From assembly GCA_958009055.1 (NCBI GenBank), contig OY253653.1, forward strand, positions 1,155,715 to 1,219,714: DNA of 64,000 nucleotides, given 5' to 3'. The translations under genes were made by a program, and so were the position numbers. This stretch comes from Choricystis sp. odSpoLacu1 (lineage: Eukaryota > Chlorophyta > Trebouxiophyceae). The number at the start of each line of letters is the position of its first letter. Within the stretch, counting starts at the first letter, position 1. The notes beneath the pieces are model-generated. The model saw only the letters and a program-made list of their open reading frames with translations. It did no database searches and had not been told where the DNA came from. Shown here piece by piece: positions 21,729 to 31,015 of the stretch.

Positions 21729-21962
21729 TGCGGGTGTCCGCACGGGTCTGCCCGTTTGCTGAAAAGCGTTGCGAGTGTGTGCGGGAGGCACGGCGCTGCA
21801 CACACACGGAGCACACGAGTGCGTACGATGCGAGCACACGGGCGTGTGTGCGGGAGCGGAAAGCGGCGCGCGCGCGCGGGAGGGAAGGGAGAGAGAAGGG
21901 ATGGAAAAGAACGTGCAGAGTGCGTGACGACAAACAGAAACTTGCCCGCTTTCTAGCCGTGC
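21729..21962. promoter_or_regulatory. Divergent promoter ALIX / WDR89
   Basis: 234 bp between the two start codons; contains CA- and GT-rich segments on the ALIX side and GA-rich sequence (gggaagggagagagaaggg) on the WDR89 side. No TATA box seen. Confidence 0.5.
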
Positions 21963-23011
21963 ATGCGTGCAACCGCCTCCCACCTCCTGGCCGCGCCGGG
22001 GGACTACGTCCTGGCGGTGGCCACACATGCCGAGCGCACTGTAGCCTCCACGTCTGCAGGGGATGTCGCCGTGTACGACGCCCACTTGACGCGGCTGGGC
22101 GGCGGCCTGCACGCTCCCCGCGCAGCAGTCACCAGCGTCGCCCTGCTCGACGACACCGCCACCGCGCTGAGTGCGGGAGCTGATGGCACGGTGTGTGTGT
22201 GGGACGGGCGCACGCCGGGCGGGCCTGTGGCCCGGCTGGCGAGTGGCGCGGCCGGTCCCTTGAACTGTGTCTCCGCCCTCTCCGCCGGCCGCGTGGCTTC
22301 GGGCGGAGACGGCTGCGTGTGCGTGTGGGACACACGCGCAGGTGGCAAACCGGTGGCTGCTTTTACGGACACGCACGATGGCGACGTGACGACTGTGGTT
22401 GCTTCGCAGTCCTCTGCCGACGCGTTCCTGTCCGCCGGTGTCGACGGCGCCCTCGTCCTGTGGTCCACCGCGAGCAGCCTGGAAGAAGAAGACGCGTTCA
22501 TGGCCACCCTGAACGTCAACGTCAGCGTGGCCGGGGCGGGGTGGTGCGCCGACGGGCGCCGCGCGTGGGCGACGACGGGCGTCGAGGGCGTGGTTCTGTG
22601 GGACGCTGCCGCGGCAGCCGATGAAGGCGCGCCCGGTGGCGCCGGCCCCGACGCTGACCTGGAGGACGTGCGCCCTGGTGCTGCGGGCGTGGGGGCGCTG
22701 TGTGACTATGTGGTGGGGTGTGTGGATGGTGGCAGCGCGCCGTTCGCGGTCGCTGTCGGCGACCACGCCGGCTGCATCGCCTTGCTGCCCCTGGTGGCGG
22801 GAGGAGGGTGTGCGTCGCTGGGCCCCCCCTGGCCATGCTGGCGGGCGGCCACACCGCGACTGTGCGTGCGCTGGCGGCTGCGGGGGGCCGCACCATCATC
22901 ACGGGTGGCGAGGACGGGCGCGTGGTGGCGTGGGCGGCGGGGGGCGGCCCCGCCGCGCCACCCCCCGCCACGCCCGCCACCCACCTGGACAAAAAGAGGC
23001 GGCACTGCTGA
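21963..23011 (+). CDS. WDR89: WD40 protein WDR89 (frame break near the last repeats)
   Basis: WDR89 is a conserved but poorly characterised beta-propeller protein. Several WD repeats are seen (SAGADGTVCVWD, SGGDGCVCVWDTR, SAGVDGALVLWS). The diagnostic WDR89 part is EEEDAFMATLNVNVSVAGAGW followed by WATTGVEGVVLWD. The reading frame then drifts into Arg/Trp-rich sequence, whereas the next frame continues PLAMLAGGHTATVRALAAAGG and TGGEDGRVVAWAAGG, the expected final blade. The join is at the C7 run 22823-22829, where one C more would restore it. Stop at 23009-23011. A T-rich tract follows the stop. Confidence 0.87.
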
Positions 23012-23097
23012 TTTTTTTGTTTGTGTTTTTTGTTTTGTCGGCGCGCTTTTTGTTTCTCTCGAGTGCACACACTCTCGCCTCCCCTCCCCTCCCCTCC

Positions 23098-24062
23098 TCA
23101 CGCTTCACACGCGCCAAACACCACCTCCACGCTGGCCGCCGTCTCCGCGTCCGACACGCGCAGCGGCGTGAGGGCGCCGGGGGAGGCAGTGTCAGCCACT
23201 GCCGACGCCTTCATCGCGCCCGCCGACAGCGGGACGACGCCCGACCCTCCGTCGCGCCCCACGGTCACGCTGCGCGGCGCGCCGAGGCGCAGCCCCAGCG
23301 CGGTCGCTGCCTCGCGTGCGGTCGTGGTGGCGTCAGCTGCCGCCAGGGCACGCGCGGCAGAGGCAGCAGACGCGGAGGCAGCCCGCGACAGTTTGAACTG
23401 GAGGCCCGAGACAGAGGCGGCGTCACCGCCGGCCGCCAGCGCGGCGTCGACCGCAGCCGCGGCGGCGGACGCGAGGGCGGCGGTGTCGGTGGCGTTGTCC
23501 CCAGCCCCCGTCGACGCGTTCACGGTGATGGTCAGCCCGGCATTAAACTTGTAGCTGGTGACGCGGGGCGCTTCCCCCTCCTTGGGGCGCGCCGACACGG
23601 GCTGCAGGTTTAAAAACGCGGTTTTGATGGGGGCGCCCGGCGCGGCGCGCTCGAGGGCGATTTGAACGGCACCCAGCTTGTCGGCGCCGTCGCTGCGGGC
23701 TTCAGCGACGGTCGGCTTTTCAGAGGTGATGGTGAAGGTGAGCTGGGAGGTGTGGAGGGGGGAGAGTGTGAGAAGGGGCCCGCGCGCGCAAACCGTCAGC
23801 CCAGCTTCTCAACACACCTCCACACCCCTCCCCTCCCCCAACCCACCACAGCTTCATCTGGCGCCCGCGCGTCCCGCCCCATGCCCACCGCGGACACGTT
23901 GGCGGTGGAGCAGGCTTTGGTGTAGAGGGGGGCAGGGGCTGGGGCGGCTGAGGTGGCTGGGGCGGCTGAGGCCGCGGCGGACGGTGCGCCGTCCGCCGCG
24001 GCGGAGGCCAGGGTGGCCGCCAGGGCGAGGAACGCGAGGCATGAGAATGTGGTGGAAGGCAT
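23098..24062 (-). CDS. Secreted SIMPL-domain (DUF541) protein 1
   Basis: SIMPL-domain proteins are mostly bacterial periplasmic proteins of stress defence. Exons (minus) 24062-23847 and 23742-23098 give 286 residues. A signal peptide (residues 1-22) precedes a Pro/Ala linker. The domain starts VSAVGMGRDARAPDEAV / LTFTITSEKPTVAEA, the typical V-x-G-x-G...PDEA opening, continues LNLQPV, TSYKFNAGLTITV, a conserved VSGLQFKLS, and closes with VEVVFGA. The donor at GTG/gtgggt is chosen because it gives PDEAVLTF. Eukaryotic signal peptide and intron argue it is a genuine nuclear gene. It sits in tandem with a second such gene upstream. Confidence 0.82.
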
Positions 24063-24183
24063 GGTGGTTGAGAAGAGGGTTGTGTGTGGTGTGGGTGCGG
24101 AAAAGCGTGCTGTGTTGTGTGAGGAGCAAGGTGTGAAAAAACAAAAAAAATCGACGCCAATCATTTTTACACGTGGCGCGTTT

Positions 24184-25158
24184 TCACGCGCTGCCGTCCG
24201 TGGGGCACGGAATGTCCACCCCCGCCTCATCCACGCACGGCCAGCTGGTGCGCACGGTGAAGCCGCCACTGCAGACCAGCACGTCGGCCGCCACCTCGAC
24301 CAGGTCAAACAGGCTGGAGGGGCGGCCTCCACCCTCGCTCGACAGTTCGGAGAGTGCGTCGTCGTCCGGTCCGGGGGCGACCTGGCCCCGCCGCTCGGGA
24401 GCAAAGGCTTGCAATGGGCCGAGCGTGACTCCTAAGTCTCCAGCATAACGCAGCAGGTTAGAAAGCATGTCTTGAACAGCCCGCTCGCGCGCCTCCTCAA
24501 ACATCCGGTCGATCGCTTCTCGCGACAGTTCATAAAACGCGCCCGCCGCCCGAAACGACCCGTTGCGCCCCACCCCCACCGCCGCCTCCAGGGCGCGCGA
24601 GTAGCCATCTTCCAGCATGGACGGGTCGGGGGTGCGCAGTTCGGCTCGGACTTCGACCAGGAAGGCGGCTTTGTCCAGGTTGTCGCCTTCAGCCACGGGC
24701 AGCGCGAATTTAATGGGTGACAGGTCGACTGTTGCCGTCGAGGGAGGGGTACCACCGAAGAGGGTGGTGCCGGAGAGGGAGAAGCCGGCTTCAGACAGGG
24801 CGACAACCACCGCGTCCGACGCGGCGACGCCCACACGAGCCGCTCTTTCACGCGACGTCGCGGAAAAAGCTAGTGTCACACGGCCGACGTCGGGGAGGGC
24901 AACCGCGACACCCACTCCACGCGAAGTCAGCGTCCCATTGTACAAGCAGTCAACATAGTCTTGGCGACGCCGCCTGACAACAGGCTGAAACTTTTCAAAG
25001 CCGCCGATGTAGGACGGGATGTAGGTGAAACCGGTGCCGTTGTGCGTGGTGTCGTTGTTGGCGATCAGGCGGCGGTCGGGCGGTTGGCCGGGCTGGGCGA
25101 GCGCGCAGTCTGCGGCCAACAGCAGCAGCTCCAGCGCCAGTCGTGGCCGCGACGGCAT
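24184..25158 (-). CDS. Secreted SIMPL-like protein 2 (probable paralogue)
   Basis: Intronless, 324 residues from the ATG at 25158. A signal peptide (LALELLLLAADCALAQ) is followed by a domain with the same architecture as its neighbour: an early beta segment (VGVAVALPDVGRVTLAFSATS), a mid DLSPIKFALPV, and a C-terminal helix pair AIDRMFEEARERAVQDMLSNLLRYAGDLGVTLG, which corresponds to the helix-loop of SIMPL domains (A-x-x-A...A...LGV-LG). It has six to seven cysteines including a cluster near the C-terminus (CSGGF, PCVDEA, PCPTD), unlike bacterial members. Same strand and only ~120 bp from SIMPL 1, so tandem duplication is likely; similarity is weak enough that this stays an inference. Confidence 0.6.
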   Translation of the reverse strand: MPSRPRLALELLLLAADCALAQPGQPPDRRLIANNDTTHNGTGFTYIPSYIGGFEKFQPVVRRRRQDYVDCLYNGTLTSRGVGVAVALPDVGRVTLAFSATSRERAARVGVAASDAVVVALSEAGFSLSGTTLFGGTPPSTATVDLSPIKFALPVAEGDNLDKAAFLVEVRAELRTPDPSMLEDGYSRALEAAVGVGRNGSFRAAGAFYELSREAIDRMFEEARERAVQDMLSNLLRYAGDLGVTLGPLQAFAPERRGQVAPGPDDDALSELSSEGGGRPSSLFDLVEVAADVLVCSGGFTVRTSWPCVDEAGVDIPCPTDGSA

Positions 25159-25302
25159 CAGGTGGGTGTCGGCGGCCAGGAGGAAGGTTTTCGCAGAGTG
25201 GCGTTTTTCCCTCGGGCACAAGGTGCGTGGTCGTTTTTTTCTCCGTCGAATTGGACGTCTTCCCACCCTCTCCTTTTTCGCGTGCCACACGTCTCCCTCC
25301 CC

Positions 25303-25570
25303 TCACACACCCACACCCACCCACCCACACCCACCCACCCACCCACCCACACACCCACCCACACACCCACACACACCCACACACCCACACACACCCACAC
25401 ACCCACACACACCCACACACCCACCCACACCCACACCCACACCCACACCCACACCCACACCCACACCCACACCCACACCCACACCCACACCCACACCCAC
25501 ACCCACACCCACACCCACACCCACACCCACACACCCACACCCACACCCACACACCCACCCACCCCCCCCC

Positions 25571-25620
<50 letters not shown>
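25303..25620. repeat. CCCACA / CA / poly-C repeat block in divergent promoter
   Basis: Roughly 320 bp built of CCCACA and CACACCCA units (about 25303-25555), a C-run of about 25 bases near 25562-25587, then (CA)n right up to the start codon at 25622. The G-rich complementary strand could form quadruplexes. It fills most of the space between the divergent SIMPL 2 gene and the small membrane-protein gene, so it must lie in a promoter or leader. Open frames of His/Pro/Thr or Val/Cys/Gly repeats across it are artefacts. Confidence 0.95.
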
Positions 25621-25621
<1 letters not shown>

Positions 25622-25624
<3 letters not shown>

Positions 25625-26029
25625 CCGCTGACCCCGGGCGACGCCGCCCTGCTGGGGGGCGGCATGCTGGCTGCGGGCGCGGCCACCTTTTTCTACAAGC
25701 GCAAGCAGACGCTGCCGTTCAAAGTGAGTGGCGGAGTGGGGTTGGTGTGCGTGTGCGTGTGTGTGTGTTGTTTGAAAACAGGCGGTGCTGGTTGTTGGTC
25801 GACGTCGATTCTTTTAACCACCACCACACCCTCCCTCTCCTCCCCCCCCCCTCAGCTGGCCTATTTCGTGGCCTGGCCCACCCTGGGCTCCGCCATCATC
25901 CTGGTGGGCATGCCCAGCGACGACAAGCTCAAGCGCGACCTGCAGCGGCCGCCGGGTGAGCTGGCGGCGGCGGCGGCCAACGCGCGCGCGGCGGCAGCAG
26001 CCGCCGCCAACGCGGGCAGGAAGGAGTGA
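25622..26029 (+). CDS. Small two-helix membrane protein, possibly UQCC3/Cbp4-like
   Basis: Exons 25622-25723 and 25856-26029 (phase 0) give 91 residues. A hydrophobic segment (about residues 8-24), a basic loop YKRKQTLPFK and a second hydrophobic segment (about 36-54) are followed by GMPSDDKLKRDLQ and an Ala-rich charged tail. Length, the post-membrane P-S-D/E-x-L motif and the helical tail resemble small mitochondrial complex III assembly factors (Cbp4/UQCC3), but this is only a pattern match. The start codon abuts a (CA)n tract. What is certain is a short, spliced, conserved-looking membrane protein. Confidence 0.65.
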
Positions 26030-26192
26030 GTGAGTGAGAGGAGGGGGTGAGTGTAAAACTGTTTGGTAAAACGGAAGAAGATGAAAAACAGGCGGGAGGC
26101 TTACAAAAGGAAAAAGGAAAGAAAGAAAAAACAGGAAACGCGCTCTCGCGCGCCAGCCGCGACGTTGGACGCTCGCCGCCGCCGCCACACCT

Positions 26193-27236
26193 TCACCGGT
26201 ACAGCGCCTCACTCCTCAGATTAGCAGCAATCTCGGGCTCCCACCTGTCCCCGTTGTCCAGCAGCTTCTGCTTGTCGTACAGCAACTCCTCCCGCGTCTC
26301 CGTGCAAAACTCAAAGTTGGGACCCTCCACAATTGCGTCCACCGGGCACGCCTCCTGGCAGAAGCCGCAGTAGATACACTTTGTCATGTCGATGTCGTAG
26401 CGCGTGGTGCGCCTAGACCCATCCTCCCGCTCCTCAGCTTCGATCGTGATCGCCTGCGCAGGGCAGATCGCTTCGCACAGCTTGCACGCGATGCAGCGCT
26501 CCTCGCCCGTGGGGTAGCGGCGCAGGGCGTGCTCCCCCCGGAAGCGGGGGGAAAGGGGGCCCTTTTCGAAAGGGTAGTTGATCTGGGGGCGTGGGAAGAG
26601 GTGAGTGGTGGTGGGGTTGCACACAACTTCGAGACTCCTCCTCCTTCCCTCCTCTCCACACACAGCACTCACCGTCGCCTTCTTCTCGAAGAAGGCGCGC
26701 AGGGTCAGCGACATGCCGCGCCACAGCTCGGTCAGGAAGAGGGTTTGGGCCGACTCGTCGAGGACTGAGGAAGAGAGGGTGGGTCGAGAGGGTGTGAGCG
26801 GAGAATCGGTCCGCCACCGCGGCCCCCTCTCTCCCTCCAAACTCTGCTCTCCACACCACACACTCACCGGCCGCCATATCCTTGGGCTCGTCGCGCTGGG
26901 AGAAGGCGTGCGACACGACCTTGGTCTCTGTGTGAGGGGGAGAGGGGAGACGGTGACAGGGAGGCGCAATGCGCGCGGCGGCGCGGGGAAAAAAAACGTG
27001 GCGCGGCGTTCTCCGCATACTCGCCATCCACTCCTGCCCCCCCGATGGACGGCGAGTGAGCACGGGTGCACACACGGGCGGCAGTGGAAGGACGGCAGGC
27101 GCGGGGCAGCACACACGCCACACCCTGCCCTTTGCAACAACGCACCGCTCTTGTTGCCGCCGCTGCCGGCCGCCAGGCCGCGCGCATCGGCCGCGGCCAA
27201 GCGGTCGACCGCGCGGCGAGACGCGGCACGCAGCAT
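26193..27236 (-). CDS. NDUFS8: Mitochondrial complex I subunit NDUFS8 (TYKY)
   Basis: NDUFS8 carries iron-sulphur clusters N6a and N6b in the peripheral arm of complex I. Four exons (minus): 27236-27146, 26927-26868, 26764-26673, 26582-26193; 210 residues, the usual length. Exon 1 is an Arg/Ala-rich mitochondrial presequence. Exon 3 encodes [23 protein letters not shown] and exon 4 begins [41 protein letters not shown], followed by [12 protein letters not shown]: the two CxxCxxCxxxCP motifs are intact. All splice phases agree. Unambiguous. Confidence 0.97.
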   Translation of the reverse strand: MLRAASRRAVDRLAAADARGLAAGSGGNKSGALLQRAGCGVCAAPRLPSFHCRPCVHPCSLAVHRGGRSGWRVCGERRATFFFPAPPRALRLPVTVSPLPLTQRPRSCRTPSPSATSPRIWRPVSVWCGEQSLEGERGPRWRTDSPLTPSRPTLSSSVLDESAQTLFLTELWRGMSLTLRAFFEKKATVSAVCGEEGRRRSLEVVCNPTTTHLFPRPQINYPFEKGPLSPRFRGEHALRRYPTGEERCIACKLCEAICPAQAITIEAEEREDGSRRTTRYDIDMTKCIYCGFCQEACPVDAIVEGPNFEFCTETREELLYDKQKLLDNGDRWEPEIAANLRSEALYR

Positions 27237-28356
27237 GGGGTGGGAGAAGGGGGGGGAGGAAGTGGCGGGAGAGAGAGAGAGGGAAAGTGCAGAGGAGAGA
27301 GAGAGGGCTATGTATTTTTCTTCGTCTCTACGCTCGCTCTCCGTGTGTTGAACTCAAAATAGCAGTGCGGGGTTGACAAAGGGTTGGGGGAAACATGCAG
27401 CGCACAGAGAGGGGGTGTAAACCCCTCGCGCGCGGACAAGAGGCAACACGCACAACAAAAGCAGTCGGGGATGGTGGGGGCGCGGCGCGCCGGCGCGCGG
27501 TCGGCAAAACGAGAAACTGACACGCACACACACGACCCTCTCCCGCCCGCGTGGGCATGCACCCCTTTTTGCGCGTCAAGCTTTTTGCGTGCCCCGTGGC
27601 GCGGACACAAAAGGGGGGAAACGGCATTGTTTAATGGGGAAAAACAGAACACACAAAAAAAGGGGGGGGCTCGGTTGCTTAAGAAAAAAGGTGGGGGTCG
27701 AAACAGGGACGACGCGCGGGACATTGCGTTCGTTTAAAATGGGACAGTGTGAGTACAGATTACTAGAATAATACCTCGGAGGGGGGGGGAGGTGGGGGGG
27801 GGGGCAGTACAGTTGGTGGTGGTGCTGCGGGGCGTGGTGGCGGGGGGGGAAGGGAAAGAAGAAACCAGGGGAGGAGGGCAGCAGGCCCTCCGCCCCAGTT
27901 GGTAACCCCCCGCACACACACACACACACACACACACGCACGCACGACCAGGGTTCTGGGAGTCACGCACAAAAGCAGGGAACAGGGGGAAAACAGGCAA
28001 AATGGTTAAAAAAGCAGGATCGACAACTTTGTTTTTTTTTTTTTTGGGGGGGAGTTTTTTTGTTTTGGGGGAACGAAAATCCAACCAAGCCTACCTTGAA
28101 CTTATTGCGGTCCAAGGAACTAGTGTGGAGTGCCACGGTGCGCCGAGCATCAGCGCGCGTGGTGGTAGGGGGGTTGGGAGTGAGTAAGTGTGGTGGTTGC
28201 GTGGCCGGGAGCTGGGGGTGGTGTTTGAATTTTCTCCCACCCCTCATGCCCTCGCCGCGGCGGGCGCCACGCCCTCCTCACACCCGGGCGACGTGCGCCC
28301 CCCGGGCGTCAACCCCAGCGCAGGCGTGGGGGAGGGGCGGCGGTGGCCGTCGGCAG
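27237..28356. other. Gene-poor stretch with low-complexity sequence
   Basis: About 1.1 kb between the NDUFS8 start and the end of the CDK-inhibitor gene with no gene I can support. It contains G runs (27661-27668, 27782-27807, 27848-27856), a T/G homopolymer block (28030-28065), a (CA)n run near 27912-27938 and an unusually AT-rich patch (about 27730-27778). One minus-strand segment (about 28096-28160) ends in a good donor (AAG/gtaggc) and could be an exon, but no partner exon was found. Confidence 0.6.
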
Positions 28357-29013
28357 TCAGTGCGCGCGCGCGCGCGCGGCCGCGCCCTCCCTTTCGACGG
28401 GGCACCACTCCCACCGCCCGCCCGGCTTGGGGCCGGACGCGACGTCAAAATCCCAGCGCGCGGCAAAGGAGGCGGTGGCGTCCTGTGTGGGTGATGTGTG
28501 AGGGTAACGTTTTTTTGGGGCCCACACGGAGGACAAAAAAGGGGCTCGCAAGCGGAAAAAAGGGCGCGTGGGTGTCGGGGGCTTCGTGGCATCGAGCGCC
28601 CCCCCCCCCCTAGCGCGCGCCTTGGCACGCCGCCGCGCCCCTCCCCACCCCCCAACGAGCGATTGCACGATTGCACCCCGCTCGTGCGCGGGGGGCGTGC
28701 CGACAGGCGAGCCCCAAAAGGCCTCGCATCAGGCCACCCCCGCGCGCGCGACGACGAAGACGACGCGTCGCCCTCCTCTCTCCACACTCACCTCGTCTCC
28801 ACACGCGGCCCCGCCGTCTCCATCCTCCGACCGGGCGCGCCGAGCAAACGGCAGGGCTCGAGCCACGGGGGAGGAGGCGACGGGGGAGACGGCAACAGCG
28901 CGGCGCGCGGTCGTGCGCAGGGGAGGGGGCGGCAGAATGGGCCACGCTGTGGCGGGCGCGGGCGGCTCGCTGGGGGGTGGACAGCACGCGCGCCGCCCGT
29001 CGTCGGTTTCCAT
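28357..29013 (-). CDS. CDK inhibitor of the KIP/KRP type
   Basis: Exons (minus) 29013-28792 and 28482-28357 join in phase 0 to 115 residues. Exon 1 is Pro/Ala/Arg-rich and disordered-looking. Exon 2 holds the family signature: ASFAARWDFDVASGPKPGGRWEWCPV, matching the KIP/KRP motif F-x-x-K/R-W/Y-N/D-F-D-x...P-x-x-G-R-Y/W-E-W that binds cyclin-CDK. In plant KRPs this motif lies at the very C-terminus, as it does here. Function is inferred: binding and inhibition of cyclin-CDK. A GC-rich tail follows. The upstream region carries an E2F-type site. A missed further exon cannot be excluded. Confidence 0.78.
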
Positions 29014-29494
29014 GGAGCTTGCGCGATGGTTGGCGTCAAGAATCCGGCGAGGAGAGGGGGGTAATCCGGCTGCCAAAGTGCAGGCAAACCCTGGGCGAAG
29101 GGGCCGACGTAGGCGAGGGGCGGGTATAAATGCAAGGTCGGGGTGTCGGCACGCGTGCGTGCCACCCGCGGCAGAAGGGGCGAGAGTTTGTTGTCGGCCG
29201 CGAGGGCGGCGAGGGCGGGAGGGGCAACACGCCGGTGTGTTGCACAAGGGGGCGGGAGAGTGAAATCGCGATTTCAAAGCCGCGATTTCGGCGAACGTTC
29301 AGTGACGCCTCGTCGCTGCCACTCTCTTTTTGGCGGGAAACCCACACGTCACCACGCCCTGCGGCGCTGTCACGCTTCTGGGCGGCGATCCACCCTTTCT
29401 TCTCCCACCAATCAAACAAAGATGTGTTTTTTTTGTTTTCATGAGCGTTTGTTTGTGTGCAGAAAGATCACCCCCCCCACAAAACCCCAATGAT
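29014..29494. promoter_or_regulatory. Upstream region of the CDK-inhibitor gene
   Basis: 480 bp between the CDK-inhibitor start and the WDR5 stop. It contains a plus-oriented tataaa (29122-29132), a perfect 14-bp palindrome gaaatcgcgatttc (29262-29275) followed by a related ccgcgatttcggcgaa, and an E2F-type site (separate entry). No gene is visible. Confidence 0.55.
29329..29340. promoter_or_regulatory. E2F-type binding site
   Basis: tttggcgggaaa matches the palindromic E2F consensus TTTSGCGSGAAA at every position. It lies about 315 bp upstream of the CDK-inhibitor ATG and ~155 bp beyond the WDR5 stop codon. Binding in this organism is an inference. Confidence 0.6.
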
Positions 29495-30487
29495 TCACAC
29501 GCCCCCACCCCCCACCCCATCATCCATCCACAGCCGCGCCGTGGCATCCCCCGGCCCCCCCGCCGTCGCCAGGGCGGGCAGGGTGGGGTGGACGGCGACT
29601 CCCAGCACGGGGCCTGTGTGGCCAGTGGCAGCATCCCCCCCCGGGAGTGTCGACACGACTTTGCGACTGTTGGCGTCCCACAGCGTCACAGAACCGTCGT
29701 CACCGCCCGCCACGATGTAGTGTGCACGATGCCCACCAAAGGCGGGGGAGCGATCGTAGGACAGCACAGCGGGCGCGGAGCAGAAGGCGCCCGCCGCGTG
29801 GCCTCTATAACTTTTAAGGGGCAACCCTCTGTCCCCATCCCACAGGCGCACGCGACCATCCAGTGAGGCGGTGACGACCAGGGCGCCGTTGCGCGTAAAC
29901 GTGGCCCCGCCCACAGGGGGAGGCGACGGCGATGGCGGCACCAGCGTTTTCAGGCAGCGCCCGCTGTCGGCACACCAGACGCGTGCCAGTCCATCGAATG
30001 ATGCAGTGAGCAACCTCTTGCCCCCCGCGTCAAACGCCAGCGCAGTCACTGGGTCCGAGTGAGCGGGCAGGGTGCGCAAGCAGGCGCCCGTGCGCCCGCA
30101 CCACAGTTTCACGGTTTCGTCGAATGACGCGGTGGCGACGATGGCGGATCGAGGCGAAAAGGCGACCCCAAACACATAGTGCGAGTGGCCTGTCAGTGTG
30201 CGCAAACAGGCCCCTGTGCCTGCATCCCACAGGCGGGCGGTGCCGTCGTCGGAGGTGGTGGCCAGTGCGCGCCCGTCGGGGGAAAAGGCAACAGCGTTCA
30301 CACCCTCGGCGTGCCCGGTCAGCGTGGTGGCCGTCTCCCCCCGCCACACGCGAGCCGTCGCATCCCCTGAACCTGTGGCCACCAGGGCGCCGTCGGTGGG
30401 GGACCAGTCGACGGACGTGACGCCGCGCGTGTGGCCGGTGAGCGTGCGGTAGCAGCGCAGGGAGGGGGGGGTGGAGGTGGACACCAT
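29495..30487 (-). CDS. WDR5: WDR5, WD40 core subunit of COMPASS/SET1 complexes
   Basis: Intronless, 330 residues (human 334). Seven WD40 blades are seen, beginning with YRTLTGHTRGVTSVDWSPTDG, then TTLTGHAEGVNAVAFSPDG, LRTLTGHSHYVFGVAFSP, TASFDETVKLWCGRTGACLRTLPAHSDPVTALAF and LLTASFDGLARVWCADSGRCLKTL. The S-F-D-E-x-V-K-LW and FDGL-R-W-x-x-x-x-G-CLKTL stretches are specific for WDR5-type propellers, which read or present histone H3 in H3K4 methylation complexes. The C-terminal two blades are more divergent than in animals (YRGHAAGAFCS instead of the usual YTGHKNEKYC). Confidence 0.85.
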   Translation of the reverse strand: MVSTSTPPSLRCYRTLTGHTRGVTSVDWSPTDGALVATGSGDATARVWRGETATTLTGHAEGVNAVAFSPDGRALATTSDDGTARLWDAGTGACLRTLTGHSHYVFGVAFSPRSAIVATASFDETVKLWCGRTGACLRTLPAHSDPVTALAFDAGGKRLLTASFDGLARVWCADSGRCLKTLVPPSPSPPPVGGATFTRNGALVVTASLDGRVRLWDGDRGLPLKSYRGHAAGAFCSAPAVLSYDRSPAFGGHRAHYIVAGGDDGSVTLWDANSRKVVSTLPGGDAATGHTGPVLGVAVHPTLPALATAGGPGDATARLWMDDGVGGGGV

Positions 30488-31015
30488 GATGCAAGTGAGG
30501 AGTGTGTGCGTGTAGGTGCGTGTGTGTGCGCGCGCGAGGTCCGCAGGGCGGGCGCGGGGTGGGGAAGGAGGGGAGCGACCCCAATGTGGGGGGACGGGGT
30601 CGGCTCGATCGCGGCGCCTGCTGTGGTGCCGCGGAGCGTGTGCGGATGGGCGGGGTGGTGAGCGTGTGCCAGACACCAGGGACACGGGGTGGTGGCCGCC
30701 GCGTGTGACTGCGCCCGGGGGCGACGCGCGGGGCAAACGAGAGCGCGCGGTTAAAGAGAGAGTGAGAGCCCGCCAGATTTCGACTTCGAGTGAAGACAGT
30801 CTTGAACACCGAGTTCGCGCGCGGGCAGACGCCCTCTCCCTCGCGCCCGTCGCCGCACTCGCGCCCCTCTCTCTCGCACGAGCCCACCACACACTCTCGG
30901 CCAGCATCGGCCGCCGTGTGACGGGGTTGCGCGACGCACTCCGTGGGCAGTCGCGACTGCTCGCATCGCGCGCTGCAGGAAACGCTCGCGCACACACTCG
31001 CGCCCCTCCCCAGTA
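30488..31015. promoter_or_regulatory. Divergent promoter WDR5 / CDT2
   Basis: 528 bp between start codons. Contains GT/GC-rich sequence on the WDR5 side, and on the CDT2 side gcccgccagatttcgacttcg (about 30767-30787), which on the minus strand reads as a partial E2F-like element (aaatctggcggg). No TATA box seen. Confidence 0.45.

Noticed and set aside
21729..22766. N-terminal extension of ALIX frame
   Set aside because: Antisense to WDR89; the Bro1 domain starts just after the ATG at 21728.
19053..22766. Interpretation of the six frame breaks as pseudogenes
   Set aside because: Each gene has only one break and conserved sequence on both sides; decayed genes would show several stops and lost motifs.
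24995..25686. Cys/Gly/Val and Pro/His/Thr repeat proteins
   Set aside because: Artefacts of the CCCACA/CA array in the promoter between SIMPL 2 and the small membrane gene.
27300..28350. Possible transposon or viral insertion in the gene-poor stretch
   Set aside because: No terminal repeats, transposase or reverse-transcriptase motifs, or target-site duplication could be seen; only homopolymers and short repeats.
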